Of a stretch of 64,000 bases of DNA, positions 23,312 through 34,521 are shown one piece after another (within the stretch, counting starts at the first letter, position 1; each line of letters begins with the position of its first letter). The DNA lies in contig CM076194.1 of the NCBI GenBank assembly GCA_038277395.1, positions 179,280,636 through 179,344,635 on the forward strand, written 5' to 3'. Made by a program: the position numbers and the translations under genes. Source of the stretch: Dryocosmus kuriphilus. Its lineage: Eukaryota; Arthropoda; Insecta; Hymenoptera; Cynipidae. Below the pieces are notes generated by a model. It saw nothing but the letters and a program-made list of their open reading frames with translations. It did not search any database and had not been told where the DNA came from.

Positions 23312-26300
23312 AGTAAATATAAACAAGTTTTGAGAAAAAAATATTTTTGACAACATTTTTCTTTAGTTTCTTCATAATTTTGTCTTATATTGCAACATCT
23401 TTTTCACACTGCGTACTGCACTTTCTTCAACACACAAATCTTCTACAATAGTTCCAATTATAAAGTCTTTCAGTTATTGCAACTACTTCATTAAAGACGT
23501 TGATTGGTGCATAGGTTGAGTTCTTTGAGTACAATAAATGTAGAATTTCGAATTAAAATGGGAAGTATGAGTCCTTTTAATCAAGCTTGCTGAACTGACA
23601 CCAAATTATCATCATACTGGAAACCAAAGTGCAGATTAAAATGTTTAGATTTAATAACTCCTTCACCCACTGCACCATATAGTATAGCATAGTATAGTTT
23701 TGTATGGTATATTGCAGTCAGCTTGACTGCTTATAATTTTAAGCTTATTTTACTAGAGTTCACACTCGATTCCATGCCACCAAATTACATTATTCTTATG
23801 TGCATTACCATACGTTTATATTTGCATTAGGCTGTCCTCTCTTCATTAATCCAAGAGTTTGAGTAGCCTATTCCTTATCGGTTCACTCTTCGATCTTTCA
23901 TTGACAAACACATTATTTAAACATTTAAAACTATGTTATAGCATTTTAGGAATATGTTGTAGTATTTGTAAAGAATCTCGTAAAATGTAAGACTTATGTT
24001 AATCAGTCTGATTTTATCAACAAGTTAAATGTCTATATATTCCATAAGTACATATGCATGATTCACCTCCAGTTATTTCTTTTCTCTTTCATTAACTAAT
24101 TCCTTAGTGGATTTCTCTTTGATATTTTCAAAGAGTTGGATAAAAAACATAAGTCTAACGTTGGTTGGGCTTAAAATTTATGAGCAAATAAATTGTTTAA
24201 ACATTCCGTAGCTACGCGTCACTCATTTAGCATCATCTCTTTATTAATTCCTTAGTGGTTCTCCCTTTGATCTTTACTGATAGACGAGTTTCCACAATTT
24301 TTTATTAAAATTATATTGCAGTAGTTTATCTCCAAAAGTGTGTGATATCAAGAGTAGGTTAAACATGGCACACTTATTTTAATGTATAAAATCATGCAAT
24401 GTAATGAGAAATGCTGAAAATCACACAAAATACGTAGGTTAGACTTTTAAATTATTCTTTATATTCTGAACTGTACAATTGCTCTTCACATAATTTTTTT
24501 ATTTAACATGGACATGAACCCTTTTTCCGAGATACATGCTATTAACGTAGAAAAATTTCTATAAATTGAGGATTTATTGTTTACGATTATCGATTCACTC
24601 TTCGATTTTTCATTGACAAACATATTATTTAAAAATTCTGAAACTGTGTTATAGCATTTTAGGAATATGTTGTAATATTTTTAAAGAACTTCGTAAAACA
24701 TAGGACTTATATTGATCAGTCTGATTTTATCAACAAATTAAATGTTTATATATTATTCCATGAGTATGCATGATTCATCTCCAGTTTATTCTTTGCTTTT
24801 TCGTTAACTAATTCCTTAGTGGATTTCTTTTTGATACTTGCTGACAGGAAGCTGATGTCATATTTTCAAAGAATTGGACGAAAACATAAGTTTAACGTTG
24901 GTTGAGCTTAAAATTTATAACCAAATAAATTTTTTAACATTCCACAGCTACGCGTCACTCGTCTAACACCATCTCCTCATTAATTCCTTAGTGGAACCAC
25001 TTGATCTTTACTGATAGATGAGTTTCAACAATTATTTAATAAAATTACATTGCAGTAGTTTATCTTGAAAAGTGTGATACCAGGAGTAAGATAAAAACGA
25101 CACACTTATTTTAATGTCTGAAATCATGCAATGTAATGAGAAATGTTAAAAATTACATTACTGTATCTCACAAATACGTAGGTTAGCCTTTACATTCTTC
25201 TTGTATATTCTGAACTGTACAATTGATCTTCACATTATTTTGTTATTTAGCATGAACATGAACCCTTTTTCCGAGAATCATGTTATTAACGTTGCAAAAT
25301 TTCTATAAATTGGGGATTTATTGTTTACGATTATCGGTTCACTCGTTGATTTTTATTGACAAACACATTATTTAAACATTTTAAAACTATGTTACAGCAT
25401 TTTAGGAATGTGTTGTAATATTTTTCAAGAATTTCGTAGAACATAAGGCTTATATTGATCACTCTTTGATTTTATCAACAAATGAGTAAGATATTTTTTA
25501 GATATCATACTGCAACCTAAGAGAAGAACAGAGATCATAAGAGAGATTGAGGTGTTTAAAAACGAACGAATGTGAAACCTCGTAATAAAATGCATATAGT
25601 CTTTTATCTCAAGCTTCGGAAATGTCGATACTATATTATTATTATTATTATTTTTCAGATCGAAAAATCTCATTTTGAAGAAACACATTTGCCAGACTCT
25701 TTACTGTAATATGACACCCTCGAGAAATTTATCGCTAAGGATGTTCGCATATTCTTCAATAATTTCTGAGACAATTATTCTCTAATTTTATATTATAGTA
25801 ATATTTTTAAAGAATTTCGTAAAACATAAGAATTATGTTGATCGGTCTTGATTTTATCAACAAATTAAATGTTTATATATTCCATGAGTATGTATGAATC
25901 GTCTCCAGTTATTTCTTGTGCTTTTTCATTAAATAATTCCTCAGTGTTTCCCCCTTTGATCTTTACTAATAGATGAGTTTCAAGAATTATTCAATAAAAT
26001 TACATTGCAGTAGTTTATCATGAAAAGCGTGATATCAGGAGTAAGTTAAAAATGGCACACTTATTTTAATGTCTAAAATCATCCAATGCAATGAGAAATG
26101 TTAAAAATCACATTACTGTATATATCTCACAAATACGTAGGAAAGACTTTAAATTATTTTTGTATATTCTGAACTGTACGATCTTCACTTTATTTAGCAT
26201 AGACATGAACCCTTTTTCGAGAATCACGCTATTAACGTTGCAAAATTTCTATAAATTGAGGATTTATTGTTTACGAATGATATTAGTAAAACCTCTCAGG

Positions 26301-28079
26301 AGACGTTATAACATTTTAGGTATGTGTTGTGATATTTTTAAGAATTTCGTAAAACATAAGGCTTGCATTGATCAGTCTTTGATTTTAGCAACAAATTAGT
26401 AAAATATTTTTTAGATATCATACTACAACCTAAGAGAAGAACAGAGATCATAAGAGAGATTGAGGTGTTTAAAAACGAACGAATGTGAAACCTCTTAATA
26501 AAATGCATGTAGCCTTTTATTTCAAGCTTCGGAAATGACACCCTCGAGAACTTTATGACTAAGGATGCTCGCATATTCTTTAATAATTTCTGAGATAAGT
26601 GTTCTCTAATTTTATATTATTGTGACATGCAACATGTAATTCCAGACCATTAGAAAGGATTCATTTCTTTAGATGCATTTTTTTACCCATATGCTAGTTG
26701 ATTGGCTACAAATATTTTCTAATAAATTATATTACACAGTAGCTTTAGGGAGAGTAAAATCATTATTCTTAATAAAATGCCTTATAATGTCTTATTTTAA
26801 ACCTCGCAAATGTTGAGTGTCGTATTACATATGATATGCATCGAGGTGAAAAATAATGAAGAGCTTATGATAGAGAGTGAGAGATTGGGAGAGAGAGAAG
26901 GAGATGGCTTTACAGATTCCATATTTTAGTGCTTCTAAAAGGAGACAGATGGCACTACTGATATCATACTTTAATTTTTCCAAAAGAAAAAACAGATGGC
27001 ATTGCATGGTTTTAGCACGGGCATGTGAAACATTCTGGAGATTCATACGTCTCTCTACTAAATAGTACAATATAATGCAGTTTACTGTAATATGACACCC
27101 TCGAAAACTTTATCGCTAAGGATGTTATTGAAATTGTACACCAACATATTATTTACATCTAATTCTACTGCTAAAAACTCTTCTAAAAGAATCGAATGTA
27201 TCACATTGGGGAACGTACTCTCGATTTATATTAAAGTTGCTAAGAAAAGAATGTTCGTAAAATCTTGAATAAAATAATGCATGCCGTTCTATCTCAGGCT
27301 TCGCAAAAATGTTTATAGCGTATTGCAATACACATTGAGAGCTAAATTCGTTCATTTAAAATGATGCTGCAAAATAATAAAAATGAGTCATTAAATAAAA
27401 TAATCGAATGAAATTTAGAATCTAAATTGTGTTCTTTGTTCTTGGGTCATTAATTTCAATAAATTGAGTGGAGCATTATTTGGTCAGCGCTTAGATCAAT
27501 ATTTCTAAAATCAACATGGAAATATAATCTCGAGAAATGCACTTACATATCGTCTTAAGAAACAATTCATTAGTGACCTTGAAGTTGTTTTCGAAAAATT
27601 CTTTTCTCGCAAATACGCAGCATTATTTCTAGAAGCTTGTAAGAGAGAGAAAGATATATTCACCTCTTTATCTAAAAGTTCTAGAAGGTTCTACAGGTTC
27701 AAACGCGTCTGCGATTAAACGTTTTCAAACGTAAATGTAATGCGTCGTTTAATGAGATCATCGAGAGAATTTCTAGAAGCTGATAGGGGTTAGAAGGGGT
27801 TGAGGGGGAAGGGGAGGTTGTTTTTCATCAATTTCATGTCTCGCAATTGCGTAGTAAATGATATCATCGAGAACATTCTGGAAGCTTAGTATAGGAGAAA
27901 GAAGGGGTCGGAGGGGGAAGGAGAAGTTGTTTTCGACAATTTCATGCTTAGTGACGTCACATCGAACATTCCAGAAGCTTAGCACGGACATTAATCACTT
28001 CAGCTCTCGAACAGCTTCGAAGTTGTAGAAAGCCGGTAAGGTAGGAATCGTGGTCCAGAACGGGCCCTGTATATCTACA
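23312..28079. repeat. Inner Polinton right arm
   Basis: The uninterrupted 4768-bp arm is the reverse complement of the left arm, which is 4770 bp once the Gypsy and one 4-base duplication are removed. It preserves the pre-insertion version of the Gypsy target (ATATCATACTTTAATTTT at about 26960-26980). The last 600 bases (27480-28079) match the outer Polinton TIR in blocks. No gene was found. Confidence 0.87.
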
Positions 28080-28182
28080 TATTAAACAGGACATGATTGC
28101 ACTCAATTGGTATGATGATAAGCGTGTTCTTAACCCCGGTCAAACTGAGACTCTTCCATGGGGTCATAAAAATAAAACGTAA
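28080..28182 (+). pseudogene. polB: Polinton DNA polymerase B, 3' end
   Basis: After the right target duplication the polymerase frame resumes at 28081 and runs to TAA at 28180-28182. It encodes the conserved C-terminal block with ALNWYDDKR and ETLPWGH. The frame is continuous with codons ending at 10465 if the insertion and one duplication copy are removed. Confidence 0.85.
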
Positions 28183-28358
28183 GAACCCATGGAAGTGCAC
28201 GATATGTACGAATAAATGTATAGTTTTTGCATTATAATAAATAATGTAAAATATATGTATTATAAAAATTGTATAGACACATTTGAGACACCGAGGTTCT
28301 TATTGTATTATATTTAATTATTATTATTATTATAAGGCCGCAATTGAAGCGAAGAAAG

Positions 28359-28389
<31 letters not shown>

Positions 28390-28603
28390 CATTGTAAAAT
28401 ACAAGATTTTAAAATAAATGAATAGAAGAAAGATTGGTAAAATTTAAATTGTTGTTTTCTATTTAGAAAGCTTTTAAATACCTACAAATCGCCATCTATT
28501 ACTCGCACTTATTCATTATAATGGGGGAAGGAACTCTGACAAACAAGTAACTTCAATTTTGTTTCAATTTTTAAAAATCTATTTATAAAAAATCAGTACA
28601 TTA
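28183..28603. repeat. Intergenic region with (GT)n microsatellite
   Basis: A GT dinucleotide run occupies about 28363-28389, preceded by an ATT trinucleotide patch near 28313-28336. This gap separates the rightward polB from the leftward capsid cluster. No gene was found. Confidence 0.75.
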
Positions 28604-29155
28604 TTCTTAAAAAATAAATAGTCTATAACCTAAAGGATATTCTAACAAAGCTGTTCTAAAGTCATCCAGATTTTCAATAAAGATTACATTTTGAATTGCG
28701 CAATTAAAGTGATTTTCATACAAATGATGTGTACACTTGATATCATTAATTATAAATATCTCACGCGTACCACGTAGCGACGGACAGTTCAAATCATGCA
28801 TATCAACAATTTCAGTTGACATTTTTACAAATTGTCTCAACCAATTCTTTTTCTCTTATCCTTTAACATAAATTTTTATTGCATCTTTTAAAACGTTCTC
28901 GAGGATTACAGATATTGAATTATATGGTCAATTACTAAAATTCCAGGGTATTTCATGATGATTGTACTTTACCCAAATGTTCATAGACTTATATGCTAAT
29001 GGGTCACAGTTCCACTTGCAGGGTGATTGAAAGAGAAAAGTATATGGCTTTGTGATAGCATCATTATTTGCATTGATTGGTAATATAGCCAATTCTTTCA
29101 ATACAAATTTGTTTGCAGGTAACTTGAAACCCTGCAGGTCCACCACGTACTCCAT
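28604..29155 (-). pseudogene. Polinton hypothetical protein, possibly nuclease-like
   Basis: A frame of about 183 codons begins VVDLQGFKLPANKFVLKELAIL and continues with IPWNFSN, NVLKDA, KKNWLRQFV, DLNCPSL and a C-terminal CTHHLYENHFNCAIQN. I recognise this architecture from arthropod Polinton-associated proteins whose layout recalls DEDD-type exonucleases, but the catalytic residues cannot be confirmed. Two in-frame stops, both between 28841 and 28935, interrupt it without a frame change. It lies immediately downstream of the capsid gene, which suggests co-transcription. Confidence 0.6.
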
Positions 29156-29194
29156 AATGAATTCAACTAAACTATTTCAACCTAGTTACAGTTT

Positions 29195-30427
29195 TTATAT
29201 CAACTTTTTCACACTACCTTTTATTGCTTTATATTCAATTATACGATCATGTAAAATTAAACAGTATGTTGGAGTTTGAGCTGGAAAATTTTCACTCGTT
29301 TGAAATTCTAGACGAACATCAGCTGGTCCATATTTCAGTGACTCATTTTGTTTAGAACAATCAATAACAATTAGAGGCGCATGCGCTATAAATTCCCCTC
29401 TCGATAACAGTGGTTGCGATTCCTTGCCATAGTAATTAGCTTGAAAGTTTGTGTACATTTCGTAAAGTAGAGCATACTGATTTTTATTAATATTGAGATT
29501 TAAATTACCATAAGGGTAACACTGATCGTTCAAAAATAGTTTTGCGTTAGTTAGATTGCAATGATCAAAGTGACTAGAGTTTATATTAGTATTATTTTTT
29601 CTGTTTGTTTGGAAACCTAGTATAACAAGTCTCGGTTTTCCCAATTGTGCTGATGTTTTTACAGTCCAAACATGGTTTGAAATAGTTGGAAGTAGAGGAT
29701 ATTCATACAATTCCCAAGATCGAAAACTTATTGGAATAAACGGATCTTTTTCAATGTATTTTAGCCACTGAAATTTTCGTGAATCTGATAATCTAAGGCT
29801 GGGTAATAGCCACTCAACTTTATTAATTTCAATTTTATAATGGAAATTGGGAGCTGTTTCCAAGATGGCATTTGCATCACTTTTTGATCTTGTCGAAATA
29901 AGTTCATGTTTAGTATTGACAATGACTTTGTGATAATCTTCAGCAAAGCCAAATATCATGCAAATAGGTACAGATACATCAAAATAACGTGTAGCGTTGG
30001 TTAATGATTGGTCATTATTATTTATTTCAAGCCAACCAGTATTTTAAATGTAACGTGATTGGCTGGGATTTAAAGATATATAATTTTTCATGAGGCTAGT
30101 AAGCCCAACATATTTGTTTCTATTAATTTCTATCATGTTGATTTCATATCTTGCTTCTTCAAACAAATGACAGATGGCATTAGAAACTAACACTGTAGTA
30201 GTCACTGGCGTTCCATCAATCCTCACAGATCTTCCATGTACGTGAAGTGAACTTTTGCTTGGTAGGAGACAGTGATCTTGGTTTTGCACAGCAATTCGAA
30301 TTTCATCACTGTTCCTGAAAGTTGATGAGGCATAAGGCTGATGTGCATGGACTTCACAGTGAGCAATTGATTCATTAAAGATGATTGGTGTTTGAATGCT
30401 TAAAATTCCACCTTCCATAGCAAACAA
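29195..30427 (-). pseudogene. MCP: Double-jelly-roll major-capsid-like protein
   Basis: About 410 codons lie in a single frame broken by one stop at 30044-30046. The N-terminal half (30427-30044) begins at ATG and has QTPIIFNESIAH and VHAHQPYASSTF. The C-terminal half (29959-29195) has FIPISFRSWELYEYP, KNQYALLYEMYTNFQ and PADVRLEFQTSENFP. The family matches the insect proteins named double jelly roll-like, which are taken to form the Polinton virion shell. The long conserved stretches suggest that coding capacity was lost late compared with polB. Its role in a particle is inferred from the family. Confidence 0.8.
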
Positions 30428-30434
30428 TTAAAAG

Positions 30435-30590
30435 TCGATAAACAAAAATACAAACGCAGGTGCAAAGAATCTTGAATTTCTTTATTCTCGTCTTCGTTTT
30501 CTGACTTCCAGGCCTTGATGTTTTAGGAATAGCACGTTTTGAGGTGTTAGCCCTTTGACTGCTCTTTGTTGACTGATTACTTTCTGACAT
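30435..30590 (-). CDS. Small Ser/Lys-rich basic protein
   Basis: The open frame starts at 30590 with MSESNQSTKSSQRANTSKR and is strongly basic for its first 45 residues. It then runs into the start of the capsid gene in another frame (formal stop near 30375). A short DNA-condensing or capsid-associated protein is possible, as is a chance frame. It sits between the capsid and minor capsid genes. Confidence 0.35.
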
Positions 30591-30648
30591 GGTGCTGCTT
30601 TATTATAACCAAAACCAACCTTCTTATTGAAAATAATACCCATTACTA

Positions 30649-31338
30649 TTATTTCAGAGACTTGATGTGTAGTCTAATTGTTATAACTTCTCCACGAAAA
30701 TTAACCAAATGTCCGTCTTGATCAACCATACGGAGCTGTATATGATCTATGGACTGTACGGCGAGTGGTAAGTAAATGACATGGGATGGTACTTCCACTA
30801 TCTTATAACCAGGTGGTACCACAGGAAAAGGTTCGTGAATAGTATGTACTTTCTGACCATTAATGTATGCACCTGTAGTTATACTGCACTCAACTCTGAG
30901 AGCATTCACTTTTATGATTGATACCGGTTGATCAGATTTATAAAGCTTTTTAGCTTCAAATATGCGTGGAGAAAATCGCAGCAAACGACCAATAGAACCT
31001 TCAGGTTCAAAATTTATATCTCGATTGCAATAAATTTCACTTTTCAGAGTATTATTGTTTGGCTTAATGTGAATTTCAATACCCTGAGTTGCTAAAATAT
31101 TCTGCAAATAGCGCTGTATGTCATTTATCTCATAACTACCCGTAGGTATAGTGTACTCTTTATTATTCACATAAAATTTATTTTGATCAATAGCCATGTT
31201 TAGAATTGAACTAAAGGTTAGAAATTCAACAAGACCGAGAGCATCATTTTTGTAAGGAGACAATTCAATCGGTGGAAAATAGTTCGTCTCCAGAATTGAA
31301 GAAGTTCCTGATAATGTTAGTGTCAATGAATCATCCAT
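30649..31338 (-). CDS. Polinton minor capsid protein (penton-like)
   Basis: The 229-residue frame is open from ATG to stop, with no signal peptide or membrane segment. It begins MDDSLTLTLSGTSSILETNYFPPI and contains beta-rich blocks such as YTIPTGSYEINDIQRYL, LRVECSITTGAYING and IHEPFPVVPPGYKIVEVP. These match the second capsid protein of insect Polintons, predicted to have a single jelly-roll fold and to occupy the vertices. It is the only undamaged gene of the outer element. Confidence 0.75.
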   Translation of the reverse strand: MDDSLTLTLSGTSSILETNYFPPIELSPYKNDALGLVEFLTFSSILNMAIDQNKFYVNNKEYTIPTGSYEINDIQRYLQNILATQGIEIHIKPNNNTLKSEIYCNRDINFEPEGSIGRLLRFSPRIFEAKKLYKSDQPVSIIKVNALRVECSITTGAYINGQKVHTIHEPFPVVPPGYKIVEVPSHVIYLPLAVQSIDHIQLRMVDQDGHLVNFRGEVITIRLHIKSLK

Positions 31339-31377
31339 GTTGATGGTTAGCCTTGCACTGAATTGATATTATATATT

Positions 31378-31470
31378 TCAACACATATATAGATTATACA
31401 TACTTTTAGATTTTAATTGATTACACAGAAATTGTAAACATACATGTCAACAAACGAATGTATCATAATT
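31378..31470 (-). pseudogene. Maturation protease, C-terminal fragment
   Basis: The minus strand here encodes the end of the adenovirus-type cysteine protease that starts at 40716 on the other side of the DIRS insertion. It has the conserved block with the nucleophilic Cys region (TFVC, then HVCLQFL). The Gly normally following that Cys is a TGA stop. The stop codon of the gene is at 31378-31380, just upstream of the minor capsid gene. Confidence 0.65.
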
Positions 31471-31508
31471 GTACGATCAAACGAACTTACCTAAGTGAAG
31501 TTCGATCG

Positions 31509-31576
31509 TAATTATACGACCACCTCGTTTCGAGGGGATTACTGTTGTAGTACCGCTACTTTCCGCTAGTTGTCAC
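31509..31576. repeat. DIRS inverted terminal repeat, left
   Basis: The motif ATTACTGTTGTAGTACCGCT and surrounding CTCGTTTCGAG sequence are inverted relative to 40329-40394. About 40 bases outside this repeat (31465-31508) belong to the element because they recur in the internal complementary region. Confidence 0.85.
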
Positions 31577-31753
31577 AATCTTTAGTGCCAAAAATTCCCT
31601 CGAGCGCCCTTACAATGTTCGCCTCCCTGAACCTCATTATTTTAGAGCTTTTGTTAGAAAATTGTCTAATGTATGCTCGAGGATTACCTAATGAAAAACC
31701 AAAAAAAGGGGGGGGGGGGGGGGGTATTTAAGATTATATTGGGAGGGAGTAAT

Positions 31754-31861
31754 CCCTTCGAAACGAGGCGGTCGTATAATTACGATCGAACTTCAATTAG
31801 GTAAGTTCGTTTGATCGTACAATTATACTTCCCGCCTCGTTTCTCGAGATTACTGTTGTAG
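31754..31861. repeat. DIRS internal complementary region
   Basis: Bases 31754-31826 are the reverse complement of the left end (about 31465-31537). Bases 31821-31861 are the reverse complement of the right end (about 40354-40394). The two halves join at AATTAT. This is the template used to rebuild the ends of the DIRS circle during replication. A G-run at about 31708-31724 lies just outside it. Confidence 0.85.
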
Positions 31862-31928
31862 ATGTTCAGAGACGACAATTTTCTGTGTACCATTTTATTT
31901 GAAAATTAACATTAAGAATGGTACAAAA

Positions 31929-33035
31929 CTAAGGTTTATTTCTTAATACCGCGTTACAAAAACTTTTTTTTGATGCGGTAATCGCTCGATTATAGAAACG
32001 CGCAAATACTGAAGATTTTGAAGACCAGCCTACTGTACTCCTTATTGCATTTAAATCTAGTCCATTTCTAAAAGCTATTGAAGTAGCAGCATGTCTGGTG
32101 CTGTGAGCAGTAAAGTTCTTGTCAATACCACATTGAGAAAGAAAAGATTTTATCCACCGACTAAGTGTCTGTGAACCCACCGCTTTATAAAGTTTTTTCG
32201 TTGAAATAAACAGCTTTTTCGAATCTTTCCTTAAGTTATTTGTAACCTTCAAATAATGTTGAAGTGTCTTTGCCAGACAAAGTTCTGGTTTATCTTCAAA
32301 AAATGGTAAGACCAAGCATGGTTAGCAGCTTCCTACTTTAGAAGTTTTAATACTGGCATCAATTCTGATTTCAGCTCCTGCTTTCGAAAAATTGATGCTA
32401 TCAATGTCAATGAGTGAAAATGTTTTAACTCGGTGTCCCCTTCCTAGAGCTAATAAAATTAATAATTTTTCTGTCAGCTGCTGTAAGGTAAGTGAGTTGA
32501 CCGGAAACTAATTAGCTACTTTATCCAGCACCGTTGTAACATCCCTGGTTTTTGAATATTTTGGTCGAGAGAGTTTGAGTCTGAAAATACCTTTAAAGAA
32601 CCGAGTTATCATGGAGTCTGAGATAGTTTTTACCGAAATTAAAGATATCGCTGATCTTGTGGTATTTAGTGTTCCGTAGGATGCTCCTTTATCGAAACTC
32701 TCGGTGAGAAATTGTAAAGCTGCGTTGTTCTGCTGATGGAAAGGGTTTAGTCCTTTTTTGTTACAAAAAGCCCACCAATTTTTTGAACTGCTGTTATATT
32801 GTTTGATGGTGGATTCCGACAGTGACGCCAATAAGATGTTGCTCGCTGACTCTGGAAGATGCTTCTCTATGTAACTTTCCCTGATAGCAGCCCTGCAGCC
32901 AGAGTAAGAGAAGTTGCCAAAGGATGATGTCTGGTTCTGCAAGGAGGCAAAAGTAGTGTTCATTTCGGTGGAAAAATTAAAGGTTTGCCTATGAGCATAG
33001 ACTGAAAGAGTGTAATCCAAGGCTGCGAGGTCCAC
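31929..33035 (-). pseudogene. DIRS tyrosine recombinase
   Basis: This integrase of the DIRS element has about 368 codons in one frame with two nonsense codons (near 32506 and 32325). The N-terminal SAM-like part contains STIKQYNSSSKNWWAFC. The catalytic part has an Arg-bearing LGRGHRV, the HxxR box in TAHSTRHAA, GWSSKSSVF, and the probable nucleophile Tyr in ARFYNRA. It follows RNase H, which is the usual DIRS order. No methyltransferase domain was seen. Confidence 0.85.
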
Positions 33036-33059
33036 ATAGGAACAATTACAATCCCATAA

Positions 33060-34404
33060 GCCTCATCTGTTGCAATTTTTCTCAACGTTCTTAATACCAA
33101 TGAGAACGAAGGGAGAGCGTAAAAAACTTTATGTTTTCATGACACAGTAAGTGCATCGATTGCCATAGCGTTAGGCTCATTTTTCCATGAGCAAAATAAA
33201 TCACATTTAGAATTGATTTTTGTTGCAAATAGGTCTATTTTAGGACCAGGAAAATTTTTCAAGATCATTTGAAATGCGAAATCTGCCAATTCCCATTCTG
33301 TATCGACGTTTTTAACTCTGGATTCTCTATCCGCCTCTATGTTGTCCTTTGAGGCAATATAAGACGCATAAATCCAAATTTTTCTATTCTAGCAGTATTT
33401 CCACATTTTCCTGCTTGGTGAACTTAGATGAGGATATTGAATTCCCGCCATTTTATTGGTGTATGCAATCGCAGTCGTATTATCAATGCGTAAGAGGATT
33501 TCACAATCGAAAGATTGTGATGCAAAAGTTTTAAGAGCCCAAAAGGCTGCCATAAATTCCAGCGAATTGATACGTAACTTTTGCTCCTCTGTATTCCAAA
33601 ACCCGTGAGCTGACTCGCCTTTATAAAATGCACCCCAGCCTGAAGTGGAAGCATCAGAAAAAGATCTCTTTCTGAAATGAAAATTGCCTTATAGGGCTTT
33701 CTGCTGAAGGTACATTTTCCTTCCACCAATATAAATCATCATCTAAGTCCGTTGACAAAAACATTTTTTCGTCCAAGTTTCCATTAGCCAATATCAGAGC
33801 TTGATACTTAGCTCTTTCTAAATTTTTGGTATACCCCATTCCGTAAGGTACAGCTGGACACCTCGATACTAAATTTCCTATTAGTTGAGCAAACTCTCGT
33901 ATAGTACACTACTTTTTACTCAAAAAAGTATTCGTTAATGATAAAAAAGTTTCTCGTTTTTGTAATGGTCACCCTGCAGTCATTGTTTTCGAATTTATAT
34001 AGAATCCTAAAAATTCAGAAATCATGCTCGGATTTAAATTACTTTTCTCGTAATTTATTACAAATCCCAGGGATTGTAGTAACGTGATCGATTCTAAACA
34101 AGCATGAAAGGTTCTACCCATAAACAAAAAATCATCTAAGTAGACTATTGATATCAGACCTTTGTTTCTTAAGAAACTGGCTACAGGTTTCATTATTTTT
34201 GTAAAAACATAAGGACTGATACTGAGACCAAATGGTAGGCAATTAAATTCATAAAGAATTCCTTCAAAAGAAAATCGTAAAAACTTTCTATATTTTTCGT
34301 CTATTGGCACCAGAAAATAAGCATTTTTTAAATCTATGTGACTCATGAAACAATCTTTTGTCACTAATGGGGAGAAAAAAAGGGTTTTAAGTGAGTTTTT
34401 AAGT
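33060..34404 (-). pseudogene. DIRS reverse transcriptase core and RNase H
   Basis: The reverse transcriptase is read from 34404 downward: HIDLKNAYFLVPI, FNCLPFGLSISPYVFTKIM and the catalytic IVYLDDFLFMG. Then come the connection (IREFAQLIGNLVSRCPAVPYG) and RNase H with SDASTSGWGAFY, INSLEFMAAFWALK and LRIDNTTAIAYTN. Stops and frameshifts are scattered, for example at about 33966, 33905 and 33660. The upstream third of RT is on the far side of the nested non-LTR element at 38607-38960. Confidence 0.82.
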
Positions 34405-34521
34405 GACAAAAGACAAAAATAAATATATGAAAATTGACAATATTTTTGAAAATCTCAAATTTTTGAAACTGTGAGGGTACTGTGTGTGAATTAGACAAGA
34501 GGTAGGGCCTCATGGCTAAGT

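Larger units (their letters stand above)
10465..28079. mobile_element. Inner Polinton derivative, giant palindrome
   Basis: The 17.6-kb insertion in the outer polB gene is bounded by a 6-bp duplication. Left end AGTAGATATAC and right-end complement TGTAGATATAC resemble the outer Polinton end AGTAGATGTAC, and the next several hundred bases share blocks such as GTCCGTGCTAAGC and TTCTTTCTCCTA. Without the nested Gypsy it is about 11.87 kb: arms of 4770 and 4768 bases around a 2.33-kb core. No polymerase, integrase, ATPase or capsid gene is present, so it must be non-autonomous and probably used the machinery of a related Polinton. Confidence 0.85.

Noticed and set aside
33424..33729. 101-codon minus-strand frame in the DIRS RNase H region
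   Set aside because: It is an out-of-frame shadow; the real RNase H motifs are read in another frame of the same strand.
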